Below are positions 22,444 through 34,078 of a stretch of 64,000 bases of DNA, one piece after another. Position numbers and translations under genes: made by a program. The stretch comes from Melitaea cinxia (taxonomy: Eukaryota > Arthropoda > Insecta > Lepidoptera > Nymphalidae), in assembly GCF_905220565.1 (NCBI RefSeq), contig NC_059421.1, positions 9,135,501 to 9,199,500 of the forward strand. The letters run 5' to 3'. Every line of letters starts with the position of its first letter. The stretch's first letter is position 1. The notes under the pieces were generated by a model. That model was not told the origin of the DNA, searched no databases, and saw nothing but the letters and a program-made list of their open reading frames with translations.

Positions 22444-23399
22444 TTTGAAAGAAGTAGTCATTTTTATTTAAAAAAAAAAACATTGAAATTGGAAGCCTAT
22501 TTATAATAAACCTCATTTAAACACATTACTAATATTACAAAAAAAAGTAACAACCTACAATAAGACTTACATAATTTAAAAACATCGACATTTTTCTACT
22601 ACTGTTTAAAATCTAATAAAGCCGTAACAAAATAGTATAATTTCCTCAGTCGAGTGAGGATCAAACCGTCAGGCGTTAGGCCAGGTCCACACGCTCGAAC
22701 AAATCGAGTTAAAGATTGAATCGATATCGGAGAGAGATAGCGATGTGCGGTTTCACATTGATTAGAAAGAGATAGAGATTTAATTAAAACGCATAGGATA
22801 CAGGGCTATTTCCTGCAAATGTACATTGTTTGTATGTTGAGGTTATACGAGGTTTGGCTTTGGAATAATTGAAGGAGATTGTTAATAGTGTATTTACATT
22901 TATATATTTAATAGCTGTAGCATTAGGTTTGAGATTAAATTAATGATAAAAATATGGATTTTATGTTTCTGTATTTTATACAAGACACCACTAATTAATA
23001 ATTTTCAATTTTCACTTGACATTTATTTATTTATTTATTCTTTTTTTGTACACCACAACTACATTTGAAATATAAATACATTTAAAGACAGTTACTTATG
23101 ACAGGACTGATGGCTATTTAGTCATTTTTTCCAGACGACCAAATACATTACACGTGAATGCAACAGTTTATATGAATATATTTTGATTTCTCGAGCGGAA
23201 TTCAATAATGAAACTTGGTACGTGGATAACTGAAGATCCAAATTAAAAAATAGGCTACTTTTTATTCCGGAATTACCAATGGATCGGAAATTACGAAGAT
23301 ACTACTTTGATCATAATTGTATTAGCAAAAGAATCATTAAAATCGGTGACCTCAGTAAAAAGTTATGATATAACACGTATATAATTGTATTTTTTCGCA

Positions 23400-23800
23400 T
23401 ACGAAAAAAAAACCGATTTTAATTACATCGACAAGTAATACAAAGTAAGTAGACAATAAAAGAATACTTAGTACACTATAATTAGTCATCAAAACTCGAT
23501 CAAATTTAAATGAGACTACAAGATAAGCTCCAGCTTTCGATTAAAACAAGAATCATCAAAATCGGTGTACCTAGTTAAAAGTTATGCGGTATAATACAAT
23601 GTAAGTCGACGAAAAAGTAGTCAAGTAAATACGCATTATTAGATATAACTCGTAAAGTACCTACTCGTATCAGATCTAAATTAAAGTTAAATGAGACCAC
23701 ACTTTCGATTAAAAAAAAATCATCAAAATTGGTCCACCCAGTCAAAAGTTCTAAGGTTCGTAAGGTCTGGATCCTTCTCCTTTTTACGAAGTCAGTTAAA
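23400..23800. repeat. CCGACTTCAA-family element with two internal units
   Basis: Left end acgaaaaaaaaaccgatttt and right end cgaagtcagttaaaa. Two successive copies of the internal unit, with cctagttaaaagttatgcgg between them. Confidence 0.62.
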
Positions 23801-24109
23801 ATAACTCTATAAATTTTCAATATCCTTGTAAATGTACGAGTTTATTCAAATACTTTTTTCAAAGTGAAAAGGTTGCTCCAAGGAAACGTCGAAAATTATT
23901 TTATACAAAAATTGTATTCTATAGAAACATGTAAAACCGGGCGTAATGGTTGTATAACACATGTTCCAAATCCATTCATTCACGTTCAAATGCACTTTTT
24001 GCTGGATCATTTCTGAATCTTCGCTCAGAGTTAGAGGATGAAGCGTTTTAAATTGAAATAGTCATATTTTTTTGTTTTTTGTCTCACACACCCTGCGATC
24101 CATTTACGA

Positions 24110-24245
24110 CTCAATGCTTGCGTTATAGGTAGCAACCGACTGATATAGCTACACATACATAAATATGTACATTATACCCAGACTTGGGGCAGAAATCGAA
24201 TCCAGGAGATTCACTACATAACTACGCCAATAGGCCAGTCATTAA
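24110..24245 (-). repeat. SINE-I, reverse copy
   Basis: tgcgttataggtagcaaccg, then cagaaatcgaatccaggaga, then tacgccaataggcca. Confidence 0.55.
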
Positions 24246-24984
24246 TATTCGATCAACAACTAATAGCGAATAAAAATCTAAGTTGTTACACTATTAGGTC
24301 TGTGAAATATTGTTTGGTGACTTTAGCCAATAAAGCTACAATTTTTTTGGAGTTAACTCCTTAACAAGCGATATAATACCAAAAAATGGGGAGTGAAATT
24401 GTATGAAATAGAAACCAGCGTTTCTTCAACTTTGACGCTGAGACCTTACATGAGAATGACGTTTTGATGACGTCTGATGCAAGAAACAAATAAATATACT
24501 CATATTTTTTTAAGATCACGGTAATTATTTGTAAGGAGTAAGCTCCCATACCAAAACGTCTCAGTACCCAGCCTCCCGAGCCAGTGACGTTGAAAGGCCC
24601 GCTATTATAGCCAACAGCATACACATATATACATATTTCGAAAAAAATAATATCGTAACGCATCTTAAGCGGGAATCGAAATTAAAATACGTATTACAGA
24701 ATTAAAAATACTATATTAATCCGCTACCGCTTATATATTAAAGCATACGCAGTAAATATGATTAATGGCCGTCAGATAACAAGTTTGCAAGCAAACGCTT
24801 AAACGCTGGTAGCGGCTAGATCAAAGGCTTTTGATGTCTTAATTATGTACCTACATGTTTCTTTGACTAATGAGAGAAATGTGGGAAATTTAATTTATGT
24901 ATTTCTCTGTGTCTTTTCTTAGGTTTTAGTCTACAGATTAATGTTGGGGTTGATAGTAGTTACTTTACTTATTTATTTATAACT

Positions 24985-25567
24985 AGCTTCTGCGCGCGAC
25001 TTCGTCCGCGTGGAAGAGAGGCGCGCGCAATATTTGATCATTATTTTGCTGCGATGTTATTTTAAAACTGCGATATCTCCTGAGACACTCATGGATATCG
25101 AATTATGTTAAAGGCTTTTTTGTTTTAAATTAAATACTTGTGATGAATAACGTATTTAATTAGATGAGGAAATATCATGTTTATAAAAATATCTTCGCAA
25201 ATAATGCATTATTTTAGAACAAACTTGGTTAGCATAAAAAGGTTATAGTGAGCTAACCTTAAAAGATAGATATATGCTGCCGCGGACTTTTTTTTAGAAC
25301 TTTTAAAGAAGATTAATTCTTTCATACATGATTTTTGCGAAACTTTAACCGTTTTTACAGAGCACGCAGCGGAAGCTCTCAAAAGGAAATAAGAACCCCC
25401 GATTTTAACACATTATTCATTAGTGCTCCGCTTCTTTTGATCTTAACGTGATGATATATAGCTTATAACCTTCCTCGATAAATGAGCTATCTAAGACAAA
25501 AAGAATTTTTCAAATTGGACCAGTAGTTTCTGAGATTAGCGCGTTCAAACAAACATACAAACAAACT
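24985..25567 (+). repeat. Long repeat AGCTTCTGCGCGCGACTTCG, about 580 bp
   Basis: Starts agcttctgcgcgcgacttcg and ends agattagcgcgttcaaacaa plus acatacaaacaaactc. Its last 110 bp read as the reverse complement of the type-G repeat start, so the two are related. No coding content. Confidence 0.55.
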
Positions 25568-25574
25568 CGACTCA

Positions 25575-25700
25575 TCGAGGATGGCGCAGAGCTTAGGTAA
25601 CTCTGCGTTTTCCTGAAGAGTGTCCTAGGCGACACAGTGTCTGTCTGACACTGTCTAAATAGTCTGCAATAGACGGACTAAGGCCAATGATGATGATATA
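25575..25700 (+). repeat. Unclassified repeat with ATGATG tail
   Basis: gatggcgcagagcttaggta, then gtgtcctaggcgacacagtg, ending ggactaaggccaatgatgat. Probably another non-LTR tail. Confidence 0.45.
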
Positions 25701-25726
25701 TACCATATTAACCGATTAACTGAGGT

Positions 25727-25990
25727 AGGGCCAGTAGGAAATATCCTAGTCAAAATATGGAGCAGCTCGACTGGGGAAGTACCTCAACTTTACAGAAGAT
25801 CACAGCTAAATAACACTGCTTTCAAGCAGTATTGGGTCCATGTAGTAAGTTAGAGAGCTCTTGAGGAGGGTCGAGGGTAGGGTGGGTAACACGTTTGCGA
25901 TGCTTCTGGTGTTGCAGGCGTATATATACTACGGTAGCCGCTTACCATTAGGTGAGCTGTACGCTTATTTGTCGACCTAGTAGTATAAAA
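25727..25990 (+). repeat. SINE-D, near-complete copy
   Basis: aactgaggtagggccagtag to atttgtcgacctagt followed by an A-rich tail. Confidence 0.7.
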
Positions 25991-26184
25991 AAAAGTTATT
26001 GTATACCATATTGTCATTGCTGGACATTGACCTCTTTCCCTATCAAAGGGTAGATTTGGAGTTTAATCATCCATAATGTCCTACTACAAAATTTAGAAAT
26101 ATCTGTCTGATTTTTTTTTTTTTAATTTTGTAAGATTGCCGGTGTAGGCTGGAATGCGGTAAACCAGGATGTCTGGTCCGAGTT

Positions 26185-26206
26185 GGGGGGGGGGGGGGGG
26201 GGGGGG
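26185..26206. repeat. Poly-G tract of 22 bases
   Basis: Uninterrupted G run, unusual in this AT-rich sequence. Its length may be affected by sequencing. Confidence 0.93.
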
Positions 26207-27084
26207 AACTGTCTGACTGAAAATTTCTTTTGTAACATACAGATATATTCAAGATCAACATGTCCTTGATCGTCAATTAATTTAAATTATTTTAAGATCT
26301 ACCAGAATGTGTACTTTAATGATTTTGTGTTAGAAAGTCTATTTTTTGAGGATGTTTGTTGGCTCTAAAACAGCACAATACTACTTATAGGAAAAGTACA
26401 ATAATCAGAAATGTAGGCAAAATCACGCAGTTTAGTTGAACGTTAAGGAAAGTTAGTTTTATGGTTTAAATTATATTCTTTATTATTTTTGGTGAAATCA
26501 TAAAGTTTTCGACCTATTTCATCGCTTACAATATCTTTAAATAGCGTGAAAACATCGTATACATTTCGGAAGACGTCCTAAAAATCTAATCCAAATTTAA
26601 TCCTAACATACAAAGCTAGACTAAATTAGTGCATCTTAATTTAACACTAAACAAATTATACTGGTTTATAGAACAATTTTCCAAGCGTTGCAAGTATATT
26701 AAACCGCATTCCCTCTTATTTAAAGTCGGTTAAATTCACTTCCCAGATCCTATCTAGAAATGGAAAGAGACATCGCTATACGAGAGAGAGGGATAGATGA
26801 AGTAAGTTTATATAACACGATATTTCAAGTCGAGAGCTTACCGTGGTTTAATTTAAGGATTATTCGAGTGTAATTTTCGGATCGTGCGGTTATAAACGGG
26901 TCTTTTTTTCCTTGGCCGCTTATAGCGTTAGCTCGGGAAATAGGTTGATGGCGTTTATTTCGTTGCTTACATTATTAAGATAGGATTTTGTGATAAATGC
27001 TCGCTAATATGTGCGCTCCGGTTTCGCCTTTTCGTATTAAGATACTCTCTGTTATTATTTGAACGTTTCATTAATATTTAATGT

Positions 27085-27575
27085 GCTTGCTTGTAGGGGT
27101 AGTTTTTAAGAGAATGGAATATTAAATGTGTATGTTAGCTGCGTCCCCCGTTTTTATCGCTTTACACCATAATAGAATGTACAACAAGCTCGTCTGTTCC
27201 TGAGGTAGGCAACCTAATGCCAGATAACTGTTGATTATCAGATTATATTTCTAAAAAAAATATACGTATGTAACGTTCTGGTGTAATGGTACGTGTGCCG
27301 TATCAGCGGCGCCTAAACACCGACGGTTGCTGATGCCATTCCCGCGCGAAGTGGTCTGGTCTGGTTATTAGTTCGTGTGGGTTTCCCCACTGTGCCTCGA
27401 AAAGCACGTTAAGCCGTCATTGTTATCATGTAAACCTGATAGCGATCGTTACTCATAGTAGGGAATTTATTCGCCAACCCGCATTGGAGCAGCGTGGTGA
27501 ATTAAGTTCTCATCCTTCCCCTACATGGGAAAAGAGGCCTGGGCCCAGCAGTGGGATATTACAGGCTGGAGAGAG
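27085..27575 (+). repeat. SINE-B (alternative head) with a shared 190-bp 5' flank
   Basis: The segment 27276-27575 is SINE-B. The preceding 27085-27275 (tgcttgcttgtaggggtag, then gtaggcaacctaatgccaga) is also found before the copy at 16051 (from about 15605), so both are the same longer element or duplicated locus. This copy has the unoccupied version of the 15.7-kb LINE insertion site. Confidence 0.7.
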
Positions 27576-27707
27576 CGAAGCGATACGTATAAAAATGTAT
27601 ATTAAACCTAGTTTCCGGAGACGGGAATCGAACAAGTCTGGAGTAGAAATCAGGGTCATTGAAGATAGTGCCGACTGCGCCAACGTATATTATAAATGAA
27701 TTTTCTT

Positions 27708-27964
27708 GCAAAAAAAAAAATACGGATTCAATTTACATTGACAAGTAATAGGTTAATAGTTGAAAAAGTTAATTAAATACACATTATTAGCGATAACTGA
27801 TAAATTACTCGTGAGAACTCGATCAAATTTAATTGAAACTACGCGACAAGCACCAGCATTCGAATGCAAAAAGAAATATCAAAATCGGTAAACCCAGTAA
27901 AATGGCATAATTCACATAAAAATACGGTCGAACTAAGAACCTCCTATTTTGTAGTCGGTGAAAT
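27708..27964. repeat. CCGACTTCAA-family element, one unit
   Basis: Left end tacggattcaatttacattg and right end tacggtcgaactaagaacct, then gtagtcggtgaaa. Confidence 0.55.
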
Positions 27965-28197
27965 CCGGTCGAACTTACATTTATATTACTAGTAGAATAA
28001 CATACAGATATTTTATATAGATTATATAAAACATTTTACATTCGAGATAAATCCTCTTTGTTTTCCGCTCGGAGTTGAAAATACTTTTTTTATATGTCAA
28101 AAGCATACATTTTGACGACGTCTTGAGAAATATGCTAATTCAGACTGTCAGTGTGTTTGTTTTATAAAAAAGTTATTTTATTACTTTGATTTCATTT

Positions 28198-28425
28198 GTA
28201 ATCGACTTCAAAAAAGGAGGAGGTAACTCAACGCGACGGTATTTTTTTTAAATGTATGTTCGGGGATTACTTCGTCGTTTATGAACCCATTTTGATTATA
28301 ATGGATATAATGGAATTACTAATGATTATCCCTTTTTTTGTTGGAAAGGAGATATCTCAAGAGTATCATGATAAGGAAACCAGGATCAGATGGTGGAATC
28401 CCAGAGAAATCGAGGAAACTTTTTT
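28198..28425. repeat. CCGACTTCAA-family element, reverse, truncated
   Basis: Begins gtaatcgacttcaaaaaagg with aggaggtaactcaacgcgac, continues through ccttttttttgttgg-type and accaggatcagatggtgg blocks and stops after gagaaatcgaggaaac. A 70-codon open frame here is not a gene. Confidence 0.6.
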
Positions 28426-28569
28426 AAGGAAGGAATTTTGTTTACTGAATTTTAGGAAACGGGTGTAAGACCTTAGATTATATTTTAAGATATTTGACAC
28501 CTTTTCGGAAATCTAAAAACGATTAATTGATTGTTTCAAACTGTGACATCTTACTACTGTGTAAAAAAT

Positions 28570-28740
28570 CTTTTGCTCCATGTAGGAGAAGAGACGGATC
28601 TTAATCAACAACTATAGGTAACGACCGCTATTGGGCATCTAGGACAACTTGATAACAACCGGAAGCTTAACGTGCTCTCCGAGGCATCTGGCAGACTCAC
28701 AAAGATAAACGCCCAGACCGTTGGCACAACTATAAATATG
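28570..28740 (-). repeat. SINE-B, old diverged copy
   Basis: Landmarks ccatgtaggagaag, gataacaaccgg and cttaacgtgctctccgaggc survive; the remainder is degenerate. Confidence 0.5.
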
Positions 28741-29983
28741 CAGAGCGGATCGAGAACATCGAGCACAGCAACACACATCACTAGCCCAGTGCGTTTGTCA
28801 GCTGTTGCAGCGATTTATTGATTGATTTAGATGGTAAAATCCAACTGCTGGACATAGTTTTCTTCATGTAGGAGAAGGCGTCCACCATGCTGCACCATTG
28901 CGTGTTGTAATGATTGATTGATACTAAATTTCCAGTCTGTTCATATTACCAGTGTTTTGAGTGTTTTTTAACAGGTAAATGTTGTAAAAAATTTGCCTTT
29001 CCTATCACGTACGTGCGGAAGGAGTGTAAACATGAAAGGAACGGAACAAAAGAAAATATTCGGATATAACGTGAAAACTTGCGTGTTAGACGAATTTAAG
29101 TAAGTTTGACGTGGACGGTTTTTTTCTTATTTTGAAAAGGTTTTTTTTTGTTGATATTTCTATTTTCGTCTGCGTTACATAATGGGCAATATAATATTAG
29201 GTCACTTAGAAATTCTTATTTATGTAAACATTTGTAATTAACATTTTGACTAGCGTGTTGAAGACTGTGGCCTTGCTTTCTATTCGATTTCCACCTTATA
29301 ATGATCACGGTTTTCTATTAGCGACTTATAATTGCAAAAAAAAACTAATAAAATTACCTAGTCTTGAACTTTTTTTCAAAATTATTATCGTATACAAATT
29401 ATATTTAATCGTCAAATACAATAATTCAAAAAAGCTTTGAACGAGCATTTCGAATTCAGGAAATATCAATTTATCCATTTTTATGAAATTGTTTCTTAGT
29501 ATCTCTTAACGTTTACGAAAAATAATATCAATAAATTATTTGAATACAGTGTAAATAGAAAAAAATATTCAAAAAGAAAAACTTTCAAAAACAACAACAC
29601 AACAATCAGAAAAATTAAATTAAACACAGATTTGACACAGTTAAGACATCTAAGAATCTTAGCTAGAAAATTTTATTTAATAGAACATCTAACGTAGTAT
29701 GACTGCCGGCCAAATTCACATTAGCGGACGGGATTCCGTGCTCAGAAACTAAATCGTGTATTAGCGCAATATACCGACTCAGCAGTGTATAGCATTCTAG
29801 CTTGTACCTCATCTATATCAAAGAAAACTTTCAGACTTCATGATGGAACTCTATTCCATACTAATGTAATAAAGATAATAGATTGGATTTTTTATTTTTT
29901 TCTAATGGCTAAGCTTATAAACTACTGGGATTTTTAAGATTGTTGAGTTTTTCTCTTGAATCCTACATTATCACTGTCAGTCA

Positions 29984-30075
29984 GTCAGTCAATTCAGCCT
30001 ATTGTAGTCCACTGCTGGACATAGGCCTCCCCAAGTTTGCGCCAGACATCCCAGTTTTACGCAATCCTCATCCAG
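29984..30075 (-). repeat. GATGAT-tail-related fragment with GTCA tail
   Basis: A (gtca)n-type run at about 29977-29990, then tagtccactgctggacatag and gcctccccaagtttgcgcca. Related tail, different simple repeat. Confidence 0.55.
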
Positions 30076-30527
30076 CCCACAAATAATATACATTATATTA
30101 TATATTATCACTGAGTGTGCCTTAAAGGAGAGAAAAAGAAATAGTCGAAATCATGTAACCCACGAGGGTAAAACTACAATTGGAAAGCTAGTCTTTATAT
30201 AAAATAAAGGAAATTATTGTCGTGGTCATGTGTCTATGTGTGTTTAAGGCTAACTGGATAGCCTGAATAAAAATTATTTTTGAGGTCAAAAGCCTATCAA
30301 ATTCAAAGCTATTTAAACCAGTTTTCGAGAACTTTAATTAACAAAATCAGCAACAAATCAATAAATTACAAGTTCTAGACAGATAATTAGAAAGTGATTG
30401 ATAACGCACAATTTTAAGCGTTTATAATAAACAGTTTTGTATAGTCTAACTTTGGTCTATCTTAGGCCCAACTTGGGGCCGAAAACTTCGGTTTAACTGT
30501 GGCCTAACTTATAAGTTAAATACTTAC

Positions 30528-30659
30528 ATAGAACATTGATGGTATGTGTTGCTACCACATTTTCAGTTAGCTGACCGTTGATACCGTGGCACACGACTAC
30601 GATTGAACGCCGATTGGGTTCCACAATCACTGTTATGTTGGATGTGGTGATCCAACCAC
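30528..30659 (-). CDS. sns: Nephrin-family receptor exon d: second half of the Ig domain begun in exon c
   Basis: A 132-bp exon with acceptor TATTTTCCAG and donor GTAAGT, phase 1 on both sides. Split codon G|GT gives Gly. The translation is GGWITTSNITVIVEPNRRSI, then VVVCHGINGQLTENVVATHT, then INVL. The second Ig cysteine is present (VVCHG), but the usual tyrosine two residues before it is replaced by valine. Fly Sns shows the same departure (VVICHG) as recalled, so this looks conserved rather than decayed. NIT is a possible N-glycosylation site. The exon joins to exon e across a 16-kb intron. Confidence 0.9.
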
Positions 30660-30952
30660 CTGGAAAATACAAAATACCAGTTAGTACTTATTGATAGAAA
30701 TAATTATTATATGGCACTACGCAAATACAAGTACTATGTGATAGTACCCAATTGCTTGTGAAAATCAATAACAGGTATGATATTATACTCATGCTAGTCG
30801 TAATTAGTTTCAAAAAAGAAACATGTTACAACATGTTATAGCAATTTCCAAGTATTATAGGCTTATCAATCTTTCTTAATAATTTAAAAGGTAAATCGAT
30901 ATACTTGGGTTTTGATAATACAAATGAAATAAGCAAATATCTTACTGCTCAC

Positions 30953-31120
30953 CTTCTGGAGATATTACTGTCCGGTTGCTAGCCTCCCTGTGGTGTTTGC
31001 CCAGAACCACCCACTTAATATCTGCTGCTGGGTTTGATGGTGCTGTGCTGCAGCTTAAAGGTACTGGATCTCCAACTCTTGCTTCCGAAGGTCCGGATAT
31101 TGTAACGTGGGATGGTGCAA
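30953..31120 (-). CDS. sns: Nephrin-family receptor exon c: first half of the next Ig domain
   Basis: A 168-bp exon with acceptor TTTTAACAG and donor GTGAGC, phase 1 in and phase 1 out. The split codon T|TT gives Phe, producing the typical inter-domain junction VLF-APSHVTISGPSEARVG. It continues DPVPLSCSTAPSNPAADIKW, with the first cysteine (LSC) and core tryptophan (IKW), and ends in SNRTVISPE with an N-glycosylation sequon (NRT). The pattern EARVGDPVPL.C.TAPSNP matches fly Sns closely as I recall it. The domain finishes in the next exon after only a 293-bp intron. Confidence 0.9.
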
Positions 31121-32304
31121 CTGTTAAAAGAATTGATGATATAGATTGAGTTATAGTGCTTTAATTTTATATGACAGTAACTCATGACTGCAGACCGAAG
31201 TCACAGGTTGACAATATATAGGATAAAATTTTGACGGTGTTCCATATAATACATAGAATAGTATATTATATCATAAGAATTGTGTATTTTTGAGGAGATA
31301 AATATTGTCTATGTAATTTTTTGACTATTAAACTATAACTATGCATAACATCGTCTCATCCCGTGGCCAAATCAAACTAAATATATAAGAAGAAGGGATA
31401 TAAGAAGGGACTGAACGTTTTCCGGGAAAGAAGTGGCCTTGTATTCCAAATATAAATAATAGCCTCATTAGCTCATACGAGTAATAATAAAATTTATTAT
31501 AGAAAGATTATTAAATTTCGTAGCTAAATAACATTTTTTTTTTCATTTTATATTTCACTGTGAAAAATTTATTTCATTTTCTAATTGTACCTTTCAAAGC
31601 GACCTTGTATGAGACTCTCTCGAAATTTACTTATTTAAGTTACACATTTATGCGTGGATTACAGAAATGTATTCAGAGAACTTGTTAAGTTCACTTTTTA
31701 TTATTTCAGCACTAAATAGTAAATACTGACACAAAGTAATGTCAGTGTAAATTTTACTAAAAGTAATACAAAAATGTTTTCACATTTCAAAGGCAATTTA
31801 AAATATTCTTGCCCAATTTCAAACGAAGATTAGAATTTTGAAAGGATACAGTTATATAAAATTCATGATACCAATGTCTTCCGAGCGACACCAATTATTC
31901 ACGAAACAGACCAGCTGAGCATTTTGCGGCGTTTAAAAATTCAAATGAAACAAAAATAAAGAGAAAAAAAAAGCAAGCGTCGAAACGTTAAAATCAAAAG
32001 AGAATGAACGTAATCTCGACGAAGTTTCTTAAAAAATACCATTAGAATTGAGACGTGAATGAGAGCTTGAAATTAAAACTTTGGCGAGTGCTATTGGCTG
32101 GTTTGAAAAGTTACCATTCTTATTCCCCTTCAGAAGGACATATTGAAAAGTTAAGTTGATAAATTCTGTTACTGTTATAAGAGTTTTATATATATGGCGT
32201 ATATAACCAGACTTTGGTTATAAGAAAATTTCTCAAAAAATGCTTTATATTGGCCAAATCTGCAAACTATCAGTCTGTAAATATTGTAATCATTACTCAT
32301 CGCC

Positions 32305-32397
32305 AAAAAATGACGTGAACTCATGTGTGTTGCCTGTAGTCACCACGCTGGGCGGTTGGCCAGTTGGCGGCGGGTTGGTGACCACAGGGTTGGCTTA
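32305..32397 (-). repeat. GATGAT-tail family internal fragment
   Basis: aactcatgtgtgttgcctgt, then agtcaccacgctgggcgg, then gggttggtgaccacagggtt. Confidence 0.6.
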
Positions 32398-32414
32398 AAT
32401 AATATAATAATAAA

Positions 32415-32565
32415 AATAATAAGCTTGTTTATTTGTTTGAACGCGTTACTCTCAGGAACTACTGACTCAAATAGAAAAATTAATTTTATGTTGGATAGCC
32501 CATTTACCGAGGAAGGCTTTAGCTTACTTTTTCCTCAAATTAAGTTAAGATAAAGTAAATGTATA
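32415..32565 (+). repeat. Type-G repeat
   Basis: tgtttgaacgcgttactctc, then atgttggatagcccatttac, then cgaggaaggctttagctta. Confidence 0.58.
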
Positions 32566-33733
32566 ATAATATATTAATAGTTTAGTTAATCTCAATTAAT
32601 ATAACGTTAAACCTTTTAGGTAATCAGACGATATTAAAAAGTAATTTCGTTCATAAATGATCGTTTTTTGGCCCCTTTTAGAATAAATATTTTCTGAATC
32701 TGCACCATTATTTGACAAGGTTTTAAATGTATTATAGAAGTTAATGCTGTGATTTGTACACACTTATTAAAAGCTTTGCAAAGTATTATTTTAAGTACAC
32801 CAAGTTTAATTTAAATTTATTCGAAAATTTATATTATAAGAGGCGAGAGAGGCTTTCAGACATAACTCGCTCTACTTTTAGACACTTAAAAAAACTAATG
32901 TTTAAAATATGATGCTAAGCTATAAGATATCAAACAACAAATAAACCAAAAGTCGTACCTAACACCTGACTTTAAAAATCTTTTGCAATTTTTCAACAAT
33001 AAATTTTGTACTTGAGTTATATCTAGAAGTTGTTACTCTGCGAGATTTCAAGCCATTGTCACTTTGGAAAACTTTGGAAAAGTGCTCCTTTAAGCGAAAT
33101 CGGTCATATATTTGCGGAATTTAGTCTTGAAATATAGGCGTTTTTATGATCACGGAGCAGAATAAAAATAAAGTGTCACTAATGCAATTTTTTTTTTATA
33201 TTTTTTGATTGGAATATTGAGTACTGTTCAATTTATCACTCTTTATTCTGCCAAAGAAAAAGTTCACTTGATCTTGTTGAAACAATTATTTAAAATTAAG
33301 CTTAAAACTTAAAATATTATCAAAGTCTTCAGTTGTTTCCAAACTTTGATATTTCAAAAACGAATCACAATTTCACAGAAAATTGGATGGTATCAAAATC
33401 CTTTTCACAACTGCAATACAACTCTAAATCTAAGTCCTCCATCGTAATCTTCTTAGTAATATCAAGAGAGGCTTATGGTTTATCAAATAGTTTCTATTTA
33501 GCTATTGATGTCATTTCCAAATCTCCCATTCTATGCTCCACCCTGTTAGAATCGCATAACCGATTTGAAAGGATTTGCTGTCTAAACATTGGAAGCGTGT
33601 TCGGGTTCCGCTTTAGTTGTATATAATCAATATTCCGTTGAGTAATATCAGTATGGCGTCTTGGTTTTGTATCTTTTAAGCGATTGCATTTCATAAATGG
33701 AAATTTTGCGAAAATTTTGGTACTATACATGTT

Positions 33734-34078
33734 ACGTTTCAGCCTGTAATATCCCACTACTGGGCATAGGCCTCTTTCCCCATGTAGGAGAAGGATCAGA
33801 GCTTAATCTACCACGTTGCTCCAATGCGGGTTGGCGGATATATTCCCTACTATGAGTAGCGATCGCTATCAGGTGTACATGATAACAACCGGGACCGACG
33901 GCTTAACGTGCTCTCCGAGGCACGGTGGGGAGACCCACAAGGACTGCACAAACACCCAGACCACGGCAAACACCTGTATGGCCAATACAAATGTTTGTCA
34001 TATGCGGGGATCGAACCCGTAACCGCCAAGCGCAACAGGTACAATCCATGGCTGTAACTGTTGCGCCAACGCGGCGTT
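33734..34078 (-). repeat. SINE-B, full-length copy
   Basis: On the minus strand it runs from a tRNA-like head (gccgcgttggcgcaacag, then cggttacgggttcgatcccc) through the common body to gtgggatattacaggctgaa. About 345 bp long, and the best template for the family consensus. Several short open frames in both strands here are repeat-derived. Confidence 0.78.

Larger units (their letters stand above)
14549..30527 (-). other. 16-kb intron between exons e and d
   Basis: Repeat-rich; individual elements are listed. Stretches where I see nothing assignable are about 15085-15600, 16650-17750, 17910-18115, 20300-20750, 21730-22260, 22450-23390, 23810-24100, 24250-24980, 26210-27080, 28750-29980 and 30080-30527. 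Confidence 0.8.
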
